DNA from: Pedobacter sp. Leaf216
GTDB lineage: Bacteria; Bacteroidota; Bacteroidia; Sphingobacteriales; Sphingobacteriaceae
Length of the DNA stretch: 64,000 nucleotides
Assembly: GCF_001421515.1 (NCBI RefSeq)
Contig: NZ_LMKM01000001.1
Span: 49,673-113,672, forward strand
Reading direction: 5' to 3'
Positions 17,607-26,504 of this stretch are shown one piece after another (within the stretch, counting starts at the first letter, position 1; the number at the start of each line of letters is the position of its first letter). The translations under genes were made by a program, and so were the position numbers. The notes under the pieces are model-generated. The model saw only the letters and a list, made by a program, of their open reading frames with translations. It had not been told where the DNA came from and searched no databases.

Positions 17607-19277
17607 CTATCTTGATGCAGTGATTGTTTTGCTTAGGTCCATCGCTTTCTGCATATCAGCAATGCCATATCCGAATGGAACTTCCGGTTTTCCAGCACGG
17701 TCTGCAGACTTTCTAATAACCTCCATAAGCTCCTCATTGGTAAGTTTAGGGTATGCTTGCCATAAACATGCGGCCAAGCCACACATAATCGGACTGGCGT
17801 ACGAGGTTCCACTACGTGTTTCACTGTTCCCACTCTCATTAATTACACTTGCAGTACCACCTAAAGCTACTACATCAGGCTTCATCCTGCCATCTACCGT
17901 GACGCCCCAAGAACTAAAGGCACTAATTTTCAGGTTGCTGTAAATAGCCCCTAATGTAAGTACGTGAGGGGAATCGGCAGGGGTACCTACCCAAGTGTTT
18001 TCATTCCCGGCACAGTTAACAATAAAAATGCCTTTACTAGCTGCTACATTAGCACCACGTGTTGCTAAAGCCGTTTTCCCATCCATATCTTCAAACTTAT
18101 ATCGCGTATATGGGTAATAAAAACCTGTAGAATAAGAAAGAGATGAGTTAACAATATCTACCCCAACACTATCGGCATACTCAATAGCATTTACCCAATA
18201 ATCTTCTTCGATAGGATATTCGGTAGACTCATCTTCACTGCGCAGCAACCAGTAATTTGCTTCCGGAGCGGTACCCACATAGTTGCCCGGCTGGTTGGTG
18301 GCCATGCATGAGGTTACCCAAATGCCATGACTGTCTACACTATAAGGATTATCATTTTCGTACACAAAAGACTTTGCCCCTTTTACATTTACATTTTTTA
18401 AAGCAGGGTTAGTTTTGAAGTTAATAAAGCCGGCATCGATCACCGCAATATCAATTCCTTCCCCTCTAAAACCTTTATTATGTAATGCCTGGCCATTATT
18501 AATACTAATATTGGTTAATGCTGAGCCATAATTTAATGATGCGCCTGGAGTACGGTTAGCACCAATTTGTGGCACATCTACATACTTAGAGGCGGTTGTT
18601 ACTTCTTTTCTCTTTCCTTCCCACACCAGAATTACCTCTTTTACAAAGGGCAGCGCTTTGTATTTGTCGATTAAGAATTCATCTGTACAATTTACACTTA
18701 CAGTGTTCAGCCATTTACTTTTAGCTACAATAGTGCCGCCCACCTGTTGTATTGCTTTTAGGTATTCGGGAGAAATTGGTAAGTCTGACGCATCGATTGG
18801 GATGTTTCTCTTACGTCTCCGTTCAATTGCTTTTGGAGAAAGAAATGATTCTGGATTATTGATCGATAAATTCGATTGTCCTTTGTCTTTGAGCACCAAA
18901 CGAAATTTATAGTCGTTGCCGTCGGTAACCACAACCTTGCATTTGGCTACGCCTTTACCATTAACCAATGTAGCTAAAACATAAGTTTCTCCAGCGGCAT
19001 CGGGCCAAACGACACCTTCATCCGTTACCCTGGCAATCCTTGGGTTCTCAGAACTCCAAACAACTGAATCAGACTCGCCAGAAAGTAAATTTTGAATTTT
19101 TACGGTTAACCTGGCACCAAAAAAACTATCGTTTGCGAGTTTTACCTCACCTGGCTCTATCGATATTGTAATAGCGGGTATGACTGGGGTTTCTGGCACT
19201 TCTGATTTTTTACAGGCAGAAAATAAAAAGCAGAATAAAAAAGGGATGAGATAAAGGCGATGGGCGTATAAATTCAT
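17607..19277 (-). CDS. Subtilisin-family (S8) serine protease lipoprotein
   Basis: 556 residues with lipoprotein signal (LIPFLFCFLFSAC, Cys22). Residues about 38-120 form an Ig-like Big_2 domain (SGESDSVVWSSENPRIARVTDEGVV). Next is a probable inhibitory prodomain-like region (about 125-225), then the peptidase: Asp in IDIAVIDAGF, His in DSHGIWVTSCMA, and Ser in SGTSYASPIMCGLAACLW. All three catalytic residues are present. It is most likely an extracytoplasmic, membrane-anchored protease. It is monocistronic, divergent from the LRR kinase at 19609. Confidence 0.9.
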   Translation of the reverse strand: MNLYAHRLYLIPFLFCFLFSACKKSEVPETPVIPAITISIEPGEVKLANDSFFGARLTVKIQNLLSGESDSVVWSSENPRIARVTDEGVVWPDAAGETYVLATLVNGKGVAKCKVVVTDGNDYKFRLVLKDKGQSNLSINNPESFLSPKAIERRRKRNIPIDASDLPISPEYLKAIQQVGGTIVAKSKWLNTVSVNCTDEFLIDKYKALPFVKEVILVWEGKRKEVTTASKYVDVPQIGANRTPGASLNYGSALTNISINNGQALHNKGFRGEGIDIAVIDAGFINFKTNPALKNVNVKGAKSFVYENDNPYSVDSHGIWVTSCMATNQPGNYVGTAPEANYWLLRSEDESTEYPIEEDYWVNAIEYADSVGVDIVNSSLSYSTGFYYPYTRYKFEDMDGKTALATRGANVAASKGIFIVNCAGNENTWVGTPADSPHVLTLGAIYSNLKISAFSSWGVTVDGRMKPDVVALGGTASVINESGNSETRSGTSYASPIMCGLAACLWQAYPKLTNEELMEVIRKSADRAGKPEVPFGYGIADMQKAMDLSKTITASR

Positions 19278-19608
19278 GACGAACTTTAAAAATAATAATA
19301 TCTTTTACAGAAAAAGAAACTCACTTTTAAAGCTACATTCTTCTTCATAGATTTTACAAGTATAAGGTAATTGTGCGGATTGCAGACATACATAAATAAA
19401 AAAACTACTTATATAGTAATATAACACATATTATATTTATCAACCCAGGTATTCAACCTGCACGCTAATCCATCCATCCACACCTACCGCCTTATGCAAA
19501 ATGCAAAACTTCCTTATAGCGGTAGAAAACACCATCAATTTACAGCCGATCTTTATTAAAACGAGTCATATAGCCTATCTTCGTTCCAAAATATTAAACC
19601 TCATACCT

Positions 19609-20910
19609 ATGCAAACCCTGTTGGCGCTACAAAGCGGTAAACTTAAAGGAACAGTATCTTTGAAACTTTCGGAAAACCTTACAGATTTTCCGCAGGAAAT
19701 ATTTGAGCTCGCCGATACACTCGAAGTGCTCGATCTTTCTTTTAATAAGCTGAGTACACTACCTACAGATTTCGGCCGGTTAAAAAAGTTGAGGATTTTT
19801 TTCTGCTCTGAAAACCTTTTTACCGTTTTACCGGAAGTACTTGCCGATTGCCCTTTGTTGGATATTGCGGGTTTTAAATCCAATCAGATTAAAACTGTGC
19901 CTTCAAAATCCATTAATCCAAATTTGCGCTGGTTGATTTTAACCAATAATAATATCGCCGATCTACCAAAAGAAATTGGGCTTTGTACACGCATGCAAAA
20001 ATTAATGTTATCGGGAAACCGTTTAGCAACATTGCCCGAAGAATTGGCCAATTGCAAAAACCTGGGTTTACTTAGGATAGCAGCAAATAAACTCCATGAA
20101 TTACCAAAATGGATAAGCACAATGCCGAAACTATCATGGATAGCTTTTTCTGGCAATAATTTTAGTAAAACCCCAGCTGTTGAAACACTTTCATTGATCA
20201 ATTGGCACGATTTAGAAATCAGTCATTTGTTAGGTGAAGGCGCATCTGGCATTATCTCAAAAGCGAGCAGAACCATTGGTGATGAAACGAGTGAAGTGGC
20301 TGTTAAAATTTTTAAGGGCAGTGTAACCAGTGATGGATTACCAGAGGATGAAATGACCGCATATATTGCTGCCGGATACCATCCGGGCCTTGTTAACCTG
20401 ATCGGGCAGATTGCACACCATCCTGAAGATAAGAAAGGCCTGGTGATGGATCTTATTCCTCATCATTTTTACAACCTGGGCAATCCACCGAGTCTCGAAA
20501 GCTGTACAAGAGATGTTTTCCCGGCTGAAATGCAGTTGACAGAACAGCAGCTGTTAAGCATTGCCAAAACCATTGCCTCATTAGCTGCACAATTACATGA
20601 GGCAGGCATAATGCATGGCGACCTATATGCACACAATATCCTGATTGATGAGCAGGGCAGCACGTTGTTTGGCGATTTTGGCGCAGCAAGTTTTTACGAT
20701 AGAACAGCTAATAAAACCGCTTTCTTGCTGGAGAGGATTGAGGTAAGTGCTTATGGTTACCTGCTTGATGACCTGTTATGTTTAGCTAAGGATACTGCAA
20801 ACAAAAAAGTATTAGCCGATCTTACAGCCATAAAAGATGCCTGCTTAGACCTATTGCCATCAAACCGGCCAGGTTTTGAAGATGTAGTTAACGCACTGGC
20901 AAAGATTTAG
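19609..20910 (+). CDS. Leucine-rich repeat protein kinase (eukaryotic-like fold)
   Basis: 433 residues from ATG 19609 (MQTLLALQSGKLKGT). An upstream in-frame ATG at 19501 adds 36 residues of doubtful coding quality. Residues about 20-195 hold seven or so LRRs of the LxxLxLSxNxLxxLP type. From about 205 a kinase domain follows: glycine loop LLGEGASGIISKA, VAVKIF with the ATP-binding Lys, catalytic loop IMHGDLYAHNIL (HGD in place of HRD), and metal-binding DFGAAS. There is no signal peptide or membrane helix, so it is cytoplasmic. This LRR-plus-kinase layout occurs in Bacteroidetes; its substrate is unknown. Confidence 0.88.
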   Translation: MQTLLALQSGKLKGTVSLKLSENLTDFPQEIFELADTLEVLDLSFNKLSTLPTDFGRLKKLRIFFCSENLFTVLPEVLADCPLLDIAGFKSNQIKTVPSKSINPNLRWLILTNNNIADLPKEIGLCTRMQKLMLSGNRLATLPEELANCKNLGLLRIAANKLHELPKWISTMPKLSWIAFSGNNFSKTPAVETLSLINWHDLEISHLLGEGASGIISKASRTIGDETSEVAVKIFKGSVTSDGLPEDEMTAYIAAGYHPGLVNLIGQIAHHPEDKKGLVMDLIPHHFYNLGNPPSLESCTRDVFPAEMQLTEQQLLSIAKTIASLAAQLHEAGIMHGDLYAHNILIDEQGSTLFGDFGAASFYDRTANKTAFLLERIEVSAYGYLLDDLLCLAKDTANKKVLADLTAIKDACLDLLPSNRPGFEDVVNALAKI

Positions 20911-20934
20911 TGCCAATAAGTTGTTAGTCTGAAC

Positions 20935-20977
20935 TTGTCGAAAAACTTTTATGTACTTCAACAAGCTCATGATGACC
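20935..20977. repeat. Degenerate intergenic inverted repeat
   Basis: In the 87-nt gap between converging genes, TTGTCGAAAAACTTTT and ACTTCAACAAGCTCATGATGAC match, in degenerate form, the TGTCGAAAAACTTTAA...CTTCGACAAGCTCAGCTTGAC element at 30351-30407. TTGTcGAA can pair with TTCAACAA. Confidence 0.4.
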
Positions 20978-20997
20978 ATAAAATAAGTTGATTGATC

Positions 20998-21660
20998 TTA
21001 ATTCTGCTGTTTTTTTGCCCAATCCAGTCTGCGCTGATCAGGTGTAGGGGTTACCTTAAAATTTTCAAATGTGGCGTTAAAACCTTTTCCATCCGGGCAG
21101 GCAGCCACAAGGCCAACCATTACCGGCGCATTATCTTTAAAATAGCAGGTACGGAGCATGGTATATTTTTTATCATCCAACGAATAAAAAATCTCTACTG
21201 CATCCAGCTTTCTAACCGCTTTCATCCATATAGATGTAGGCGCCTGCGATAGCTCTACTACACTCCAGTCGCTGGTTTTGTGCGTAACCACGGCACTCAC
21301 ATTCTGTTTTCCATTTACAAATTCTACACCAGATTTTATCCATTCTTCCTCATTGATGCGCAGCATAATGCCCATTTGATCGAAGGTGGTTACATAATTC
21401 CCCGTAATTTTTACCTTCACCTCAAATTCACCACCATAGGTAGCATAATAAAAAGGAGCATCATCAACAGTAAAACCATAATGTGAAATGCGCCAATAAT
21501 CTGTTTTGGCCGGAACAAACATGCTGAAAGTATTTTTATCCTTAATTTCCCACTTTTCAGGCTCATTAAACGAGTTCATTTTGGCAAGACTTTGTGCTGC
21601 TGATTTTTGTAAATTTAAGGAGAACAATACGCAGATTGCGGCTAATAATTTAAGTTTCAT
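20998..21660 (-). CDS. Exported DUF1349-like protein
   Basis: 220 residues from ATG 21660, chosen because it opens a normal signal peptide (MKLKLLAAICVLFSLNLQKSAAQ); the longer frame from 21735 does not. The mature domain matches the DUF1349/laminin-G-like pattern: FSMFVPAKTDYWR, YGGEFEVKVKITGNYVTTFDQMGIMLRINEEEWIKSGVEFVNG, then WSVVELSQ and ATFENFKV. These are concanavalin-like beta sandwiches, often linked to carbohydrates, with unknown specific role. Confidence 0.85.
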   Translation of the reverse strand: MKLKLLAAICVLFSLNLQKSAAQSLAKMNSFNEPEKWEIKDKNTFSMFVPAKTDYWRISHYGFTVDDAPFYYATYGGEFEVKVKITGNYVTTFDQMGIMLRINEEEWIKSGVEFVNGKQNVSAVVTHKTSDWSVVELSQAPTSIWMKAVRKLDAVEIFYSLDDKKYTMLRTCYFKDNAPVMVGLVAACPDGKGFNATFENFKVTPTPDQRRLDWAKKQQN

Positions 21661-21840
21661 TTGTGTGTTTGTGGTTGATTTTGTGTCTTTGTGTTTTACA
21701 AACCTAAAGCAAGTTGTAATTTTTACAAAGGACATACATCACTATTTTATTGTGACCATTATCACGCATAGCGGGCTGATCAGATACAGGGAGTATATAA
21801 ATCTGCAAGAAATATTACATTTGTTTTGTTGTACGGAAAC

Positions 21841-22407
21841 ATGGAAACAAATTTTTTAAGGGCGCATATTGATCAGATCGTTTGTTTAACAGATGAGGAA
21901 TTTGCACATGCCAAATCTTTTTTCACCAGGCGGAAATATAAAAAGCACCAATATATTATTCAGGCAGGTGAAGTAAACAGCTGTGAACATTTTGTGGTGA
22001 AAGGAATTGTAAAATCTTCTTATACCGACCACGAAGGCAAAGAATATATTTTACAATTGGCCATGGAAGAATGGTGGTTTTCAGATCCTAATGCTTTTAA
22101 TACCGGAACGCCTGCAACACTAAATGTAGATTGCATCGAAGACACAGAAACGCTTTCTATCTCATTCGACAACAAGGAGAAGTTGTGTGCCTCCTCGAGA
22201 AAAATGGAATACTTTTTCAGGAAAAAATACACCACCGGCAATATGGCCTTGCAAAAGCGGGTGCTCGCACTGTTGAGCAATAATGCGGGCGAGCGCTACA
22301 AACAATGGCGCAACCAATACCCAACTTTACAAAAAAGAATTTCTAAAACCCTTATTGCCTCATATTTGGGCGTTACCAGAGAAACTTTGAGCAGATTATC
22401 AGTCTGA
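21841..22407 (+). CDS. Crp/Fnr-family transcriptional regulator
   Basis: 188 residues from ATG 21841 (METNFLRAHIDQIV). Residues about 1-115 are a cyclic-nucleotide-binding-like beta barrel (FFTRRKYKKHQYIIQAGEVNSCEHFVVKGIVKSSY). Residues about 140-188 form a helix-turn-helix ending LIASYLGVTRETLSRLSV, the typical recognition helix. The pRARL phosphate motif that binds cAMP is absent, so the ligand is unknown. It is divergent from the DUF1349 gene, 180 nt apart, and might regulate it. Confidence 0.88.
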   Translation: METNFLRAHIDQIVCLTDEEFAHAKSFFTRRKYKKHQYIIQAGEVNSCEHFVVKGIVKSSYTDHEGKEYILQLAMEEWWFSDPNAFNTGTPATLNVDCIEDTETLSISFDNKEKLCASSRKMEYFFRKKYTTGNMALQKRVLALLSNNAGERYKQWRNQYPTLQKRISKTLIASYLGVTRETLSRLSV

Positions 22408-22597
22408 TCAACAATGCTTAGTGCTTCTTAAATTGATTAATGATCTGTAATCTTGAGACGGAATTAAAACAAAGTGGCTGATAAATAACAGGGGAAGCAG
22501 CTATTCACTTTTATCACATATGTAGCTAAGGTATTATTTTACAGATGAATAAAACTGAACGGAAACTTTTCGGCTATCTTTTTCATATTTGTATCAG

Positions 22598-22690
22598 GGT
22601 ATTAAACAATTCATTTGAATTACTTCTCAATCGTCCCAATGATAATTTTAAAGTTCAATGAAACACGTTCTTCTTAAGAGCGTGTTTTTT
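22598..22690 (+). ncRNA. Candidate small RNA ending in an intrinsic terminator
   Basis: The 511-nt gap 22408-22918 has no credible gene. A CATATTTG box (22586-22593, one base from TAnnTTTG plus a change) precedes an 80-90 nt stretch. It ends in AAACACGTTCTT / AAGAGCGTGTTT (22661-22687), a 12-bp stem with a 3-nt loop and seven Ts. A segment AATCGTCCCAATGATAATTTT within it recurs about 108 nt downstream as AATCGTCCCGTTGATTTAAT. On the minus strand GCCTT-N10-AAGGC followed by six Ts (about 22690-22715) gives another terminator-like hairpin. Expression is unproven. Confidence 0.35.
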
Positions 22691-22918
22691 TATTAAAAAA
22701 GCCTTCCATTGCAGAAAGGCCTTGTGTTTAATCTAAATCGTCCCGTTGATTTAATTTTAACGTTATAAATATAGTTATCAACGCATTAACAACAAATTAA
22801 AAGGTAAAAATACCCTGATATGGCAGTAAAATCCCTATAAAACTAACCCCATTTTCCACAAAAAAATGCCTGAGTAAATAAAGCTGATAAGTACTAAACT
22901 GAAAATAAAAAGATCAGC

Positions 22919-23785
22919 CTAAAAACATTCAACTTCCCAGAAACGCGACCAACTTTCGAGTGCTCCAAGCTTAACAATGCCTTCCTTATCTGTTAATTCC
23001 TGGTTGTGGTTAACGCCATCCGCAACGCCGCACCAAGGTTCTAAACAAACAAAAGGAGCATCAGTAGCGGCCCAAATGCCAAAGAAAGGAAAATCTTCAA
23101 AATGGAAATGCAGTCCATAATCATTTTTGGTATTCAGCAAACTGATGCAATTACTTTGCAGGGTTTTAAAAACCAGTGCATCATTATAAAACAGATCATG
23201 TGTTAGGTTTAACCTATGACTGCCAAGTTCAATATCCTGGGTTTCATTTGCCACCAAACCATCTTCCAACTTCCAATAAGTTAATTTCTCATCGGCGTTG
23301 AAAGCAAGATAATAATCCTCGTAAACGGTATTTGGCGTATTAGGAACCACAAATGCAGGGTGTGCGCCTATGGAAAATAAAAGGGTTTCTGTTCCGGTAT
23401 TGATTACCTCATATGTTAAATTCAGTTTCCGATCAATCAAACGGTATTTAAGTTTCAACTCAAAATAAAAAGGATACACTTTTAAGGTATCTTCATTTTG
23501 GGTTAAGGTAAAAGTGGCTTCGGTTTCACTTGTTTTCTCGATGTTAAAAACATGATCTCGGGCGAAACCGTGCCGTGGCAACTCATAATGCTTGCCTTGA
23601 TAACTGAAATTGTTATTTTTTAATGAGCCCACTATCGGGAATAAAACCGGGCTATGCTTTGCCCAATATTTTGGATTGGCATTCCATAAATATTCCAGGT
23701 TGGTTTCCTTGCTAAATAGACCTTGAAGTTCTGCACCTTTAGCCGCCAGGCTAACTTTTATATAATCGTTTTCGAGAGTTATCAT
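22919..23785 (-). CDS. Aldose 1-epimerase family protein
   Basis: 288 residues of the galactose mutarotase-like fold (glucose-6-phosphate 1-epimerase/LacX branch). Seen are EYLWNANPKYWAKHSPVLFPIVGSLKNN, PRHGFARDHVF with the substrate-binding His, SIGAHPAFVVP with the catalytic-type His, and a WCGVADGVNHNQ segment near the end. It interconverts sugar anomers. Cytoplasmic, no signal peptide. It is monocistronic. Confidence 0.88.
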   Translation of the reverse strand: MITLENDYIKVSLAAKGAELQGLFSKETNLEYLWNANPKYWAKHSPVLFPIVGSLKNNNFSYQGKHYELPRHGFARDHVFNIEKTSETEATFTLTQNEDTLKVYPFYFELKLKYRLIDRKLNLTYEVINTGTETLLFSIGAHPAFVVPNTPNTVYEDYYLAFNADEKLTYWKLEDGLVANETQDIELGSHRLNLTHDLFYNDALVFKTLQSNCISLLNTKNDYGLHFHFEDFPFFGIWAATDAPFVCLEPWCGVADGVNHNQELTDKEGIVKLGALESWSRFWEVECF

Positions 23786-24032
23786 TGCCCCCTAAATTAA
23801 CAAAAAGATGTACTTTAAAAACATCTTTTTTATTAATTTTGATGATCACCTTAAAATATAGTCCACGACAAAAATCTCCAACAATGGCCATTAAAATTTT
23901 AAAAAGCAGTTATCGTTGTTGCGCTGTTTATGATGTATGCACAGCTTCTAGCTAAATTTTAAGCTCAAAAAAGCTTAATAGCTTCTTTATTTATATTATC
24001 AAGCGGATTAAACCGCTAAAAATCAGAAAACC

Positions 24033-24362
24033 ATGGCGATAGATTTATCAAAATTATCGAACACAAAAGTGAAAGCCGCTATAACTGCGCTACAAAAAGG
24101 AGATGAAAAAACCTGGTTTCCTTTGTTTGCCTCAGATATTTCCTTTTATGATGATGGAAACCAGATGAAATTTAACAATTTCTTTAAAAAAGCATTGGGT
24201 CATGAGCGTTTTACCAATATTGATAAAGTTGAAAACAATGGCCTGGATGTGTATGGCAACTTTCATTCCGACCAATGGGGTGATTTCAAAACCTTCTTTA
24301 AATTTCAGTTCAATAAAGAAGGAAAAATAAACAGACTGGATATCGGGCAAGCCTTCTATTAA
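24033..24362 (+). CDS. Small NTF2/SnoaL-like protein
   Basis: 109 residues. ALQKGDEKTWFPLFASDISFYDDG, then GHERFTNIDKVEN, GDFKTFFKFQFNKEGKINRLDIGQA has the helix-then-curved-sheet pattern of NTF2-like folds, in which ADISFYDDG is the typical first strand. No catalytic residues can be named. It stands alone, with a moderate inverted repeat (TTTGGAGTTGG / CCAACCCCAAA, 24364-24422) before pepT. Confidence 0.7.
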   Translation: MAIDLSKLSNTKVKAAITALQKGDEKTWFPLFASDISFYDDGNQMKFNNFFKKALGHERFTNIDKVENNGLDVYGNFHSDQWGDFKTFFKFQFNKEGKINRLDIGQAFY

Positions 24363-24431
24363 GTTTGGAGTTGGGCGTTTGCACTTGGATACAGCTCCAA
24401 AGTCAAAACAGCCAACCCCAAATTGCTATCA

Positions 24432-25685
24432 CTACCCGCGCTCTTCCCAAATACAGGCAATATTTATAATCGTTTGAACCGCCTTTTCCATATCCTGTAC
24501 GCTTACCCATTCCTGTTTACTATGAAAAGCATGCTCACCTGCAAAAATATTAGGACAAGGTAAGCCCATAAAAGAAAGCCGCGATCCATCGGTACCCCCG
24601 CGGATGCTCTGCTGTTTAGCAATTACACCAGCCCTTTCTATCGCCTCTATTCCGTATTGAACAATTTTAGGATGCTGATCCAATATTTGTTTCATATTGC
24701 GGTATTGGGCTTTAATTGCCAAGCTATAGCTGGAGTTTGGATATTTAGCCATTACTTTTTTTACTGTTTCTTCCAAAAACAGACCATGTGCGGCAAGGTT
24801 TTCGTCGGTAAAATCTCTGATTATAAATTGTGCTTCGGCTTCCTCCACTTGTCCGCTAATGCTTACCGGATGAATAAAACCTTCTTTTTGTGCTGTAGCT
24901 TCCGGAGTTAAAGCATCTTTCGGTAATGAATCTAAAACTTCGGACAAAATTTTTATCGCACTCTCCATTTTTCCTTTTGCAAAGCCAGGGTGGGTACTCA
25001 CGCCATAGATTTTAAGGGTAGCACCATCCGCAGAAAAAGTCTCATCTTCAATGGAACCCAATGTTTCTCCATCAATGGTATAACCAAAATCGGCACCCAG
25101 TTTTTTTAAATCCACTTTGTCTACACCTCTTCCAATTTCCTCATCAGGGGTAAAAAGAATTTTAATTGTTCCATGTTTTACATCAGGGTTTTTCATCAAA
25201 AAAGCAGCTGCTTCCATAATTTCTGCCAAACCAGCCTTGTTATCGGCTCCCAGCAGCGTTGTACCGCTTGCAGTAATGATATCATTGCTAATTTGGTATT
25301 GTAGATCTTTGTGCGCTGATAATTTTATTACTATTTTATTATCATCAGGCAATATGAGGTCTTGCCCTTGATACTTGTCATGTATAATCGGCTTCACGTT
25401 TTCACCACTGCAATCGGGAGAGGTATCCATGTGCGAACAAAAGAATATTACCGGCAATGTTTTGGTTGAGTTTGAAGGAATAGTGGCATAAACATACCCG
25501 TTATCATCCATTTCTGCATCATTTAGCCCAATTTCCAATAATTCCTGAACCAATTCCCTTGCCAGGTTCTTTTGCTTTTCAGTTGATGGGCAAGTAGAAG
25601 AATCTGGATCCGATTGGGTATCAATTTTTGCATATTTTATAAATCTTTGTTCTAAAGATTTGTTAAAGTTGGTGTAAGTGCTCAT
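24432..25685 (-). CDS. pepT: Tripeptide aminopeptidase (peptidase T)
   Basis: 417 residues, normal for PepT of the M20B family, which removes the N-terminal residue from tripeptides in the cytoplasm. Dizinc site residues are in FFCSHMDTSPDCSGENVKPII (His, Asp), GADNKAGLAEI (bridging Asp), DEEIGRGVDKVDL (catalytic and metal Glu), TIDGETLGSIEDETFSAD (Asp), and a final His in AGEHAFHSKQEW. GGTDGSRLSFMGLPCPN is the conserved substrate-binding block. Confidence 0.96.
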   Translation of the reverse strand: MSTYTNFNKSLEQRFIKYAKIDTQSDPDSSTCPSTEKQKNLARELVQELLEIGLNDAEMDDNGYVYATIPSNSTKTLPVIFFCSHMDTSPDCSGENVKPIIHDKYQGQDLILPDDNKIVIKLSAHKDLQYQISNDIITASGTTLLGADNKAGLAEIMEAAAFLMKNPDVKHGTIKILFTPDEEIGRGVDKVDLKKLGADFGYTIDGETLGSIEDETFSADGATLKIYGVSTHPGFAKGKMESAIKILSEVLDSLPKDALTPEATAQKEGFIHPVSISGQVEEAEAQFIIRDFTDENLAAHGLFLEETVKKVMAKYPNSSYSLAIKAQYRNMKQILDQHPKIVQYGIEAIERAGVIAKQQSIRGGTDGSRLSFMGLPCPNIFAGEHAFHSKQEWVSVQDMEKAVQTIINIACIWEERG

Positions 25686-25744
25686 AATTCAAAGGTAAAA
25701 GTTATGGATATTCGATAAACATATTATTTTTGTAAAAAAACAAT

Positions 25745-26476
25745 ATGATTTTAAATTTGCTGAGAGCTACATATATATCCCTTTTGCTTGTTTTTACAGG
25801 AAGTTTTTCTTTTGCCCAATCCAATTATTTTAAAATGTCGTACGGCTTTGGAGGAGGCGTAAACAAATCATATACAGATGTATATAAAGGAAGCATTGGT
25901 TACACGGCTTACGGTGTTTTCGATTATCATATTACACCTTTTGTAACCATAGGTTTGGAAGGACAGATAGGAAGGGTTCAGGGAGGAAATGTTCAAACCG
26001 ATCTGCATAACCGCCAGTTTGTAAATCAGTACTCAGCAATTTCAGCGAATGTAAAATTGATGCTTGGCGAAGTTGTCGATTACGATAAAAGTGAATTTCT
26101 GTACAACATCAGAGGCTTGTATGCTGGTGTAGGTGTAGGTGTTGTTAACAATAACATTACCGATATTGTGCGTTATAAACCACTTTGGGCAGCTTACGAT
26201 CCGGGTTATGGCCCTTTTCCGGGAAAAGATAAAAGTCTGAACCTTTTGGTGCCTTTAAACTTCGGTTTTAATTATTATATCAACGATGGTTATGGCTATA
26301 TGCGGTACATCATCAATATCAATGCGCAATCTAACTTTACTTTCGGAGAAGGTTTGGATGGTTATAACGATTCAAGCACCAAGTTTAAAAACTACTCTCC
26401 GGATGTTTACAATAGTTATACCATCGGCTTTAGGTACATGTTCGGAAAGATTAAAGTTTACCATAAAACGCTTTAA
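25745..26476 (+). CDS. Outer-membrane beta-barrel protein
   Basis: 243 residues with signal peptide (about 1-24, ending SFSFAQ). The mature part is made of alternating strands (FGGGVNKSYTDVYKG, ITPFVTIGLEGQIG, GLYAGVGVGVVNNN) and ends in YTIGFRYMFGKIKVYHKTL. It resembles the small outer-membrane barrels of the OmpA/PorT type. A TATTTTTG (25725-25732) matches the -7 consensus, which would leave a very short leader before ATG 25745. The M14 peptidase follows by 28 nt. Confidence 0.75.
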   Translation: MILNLLRATYISLLLVFTGSFSFAQSNYFKMSYGFGGGVNKSYTDVYKGSIGYTAYGVFDYHITPFVTIGLEGQIGRVQGGNVQTDLHNRQFVNQYSAISANVKLMLGEVVDYDKSEFLYNIRGLYAGVGVGVVNNNITDIVRYKPLWAAYDPGYGPFPGKDKSLNLLVPLNFGFNYYINDGYGYMRYIININAQSNFTFGEGLDGYNDSSTKFKNYSPDVYNSYTIGFRYMFGKIKVYHKTL

Positions 26477-26504
26477 TAAGCATTTCATTTCTTAGATTTA
26501 AAGC

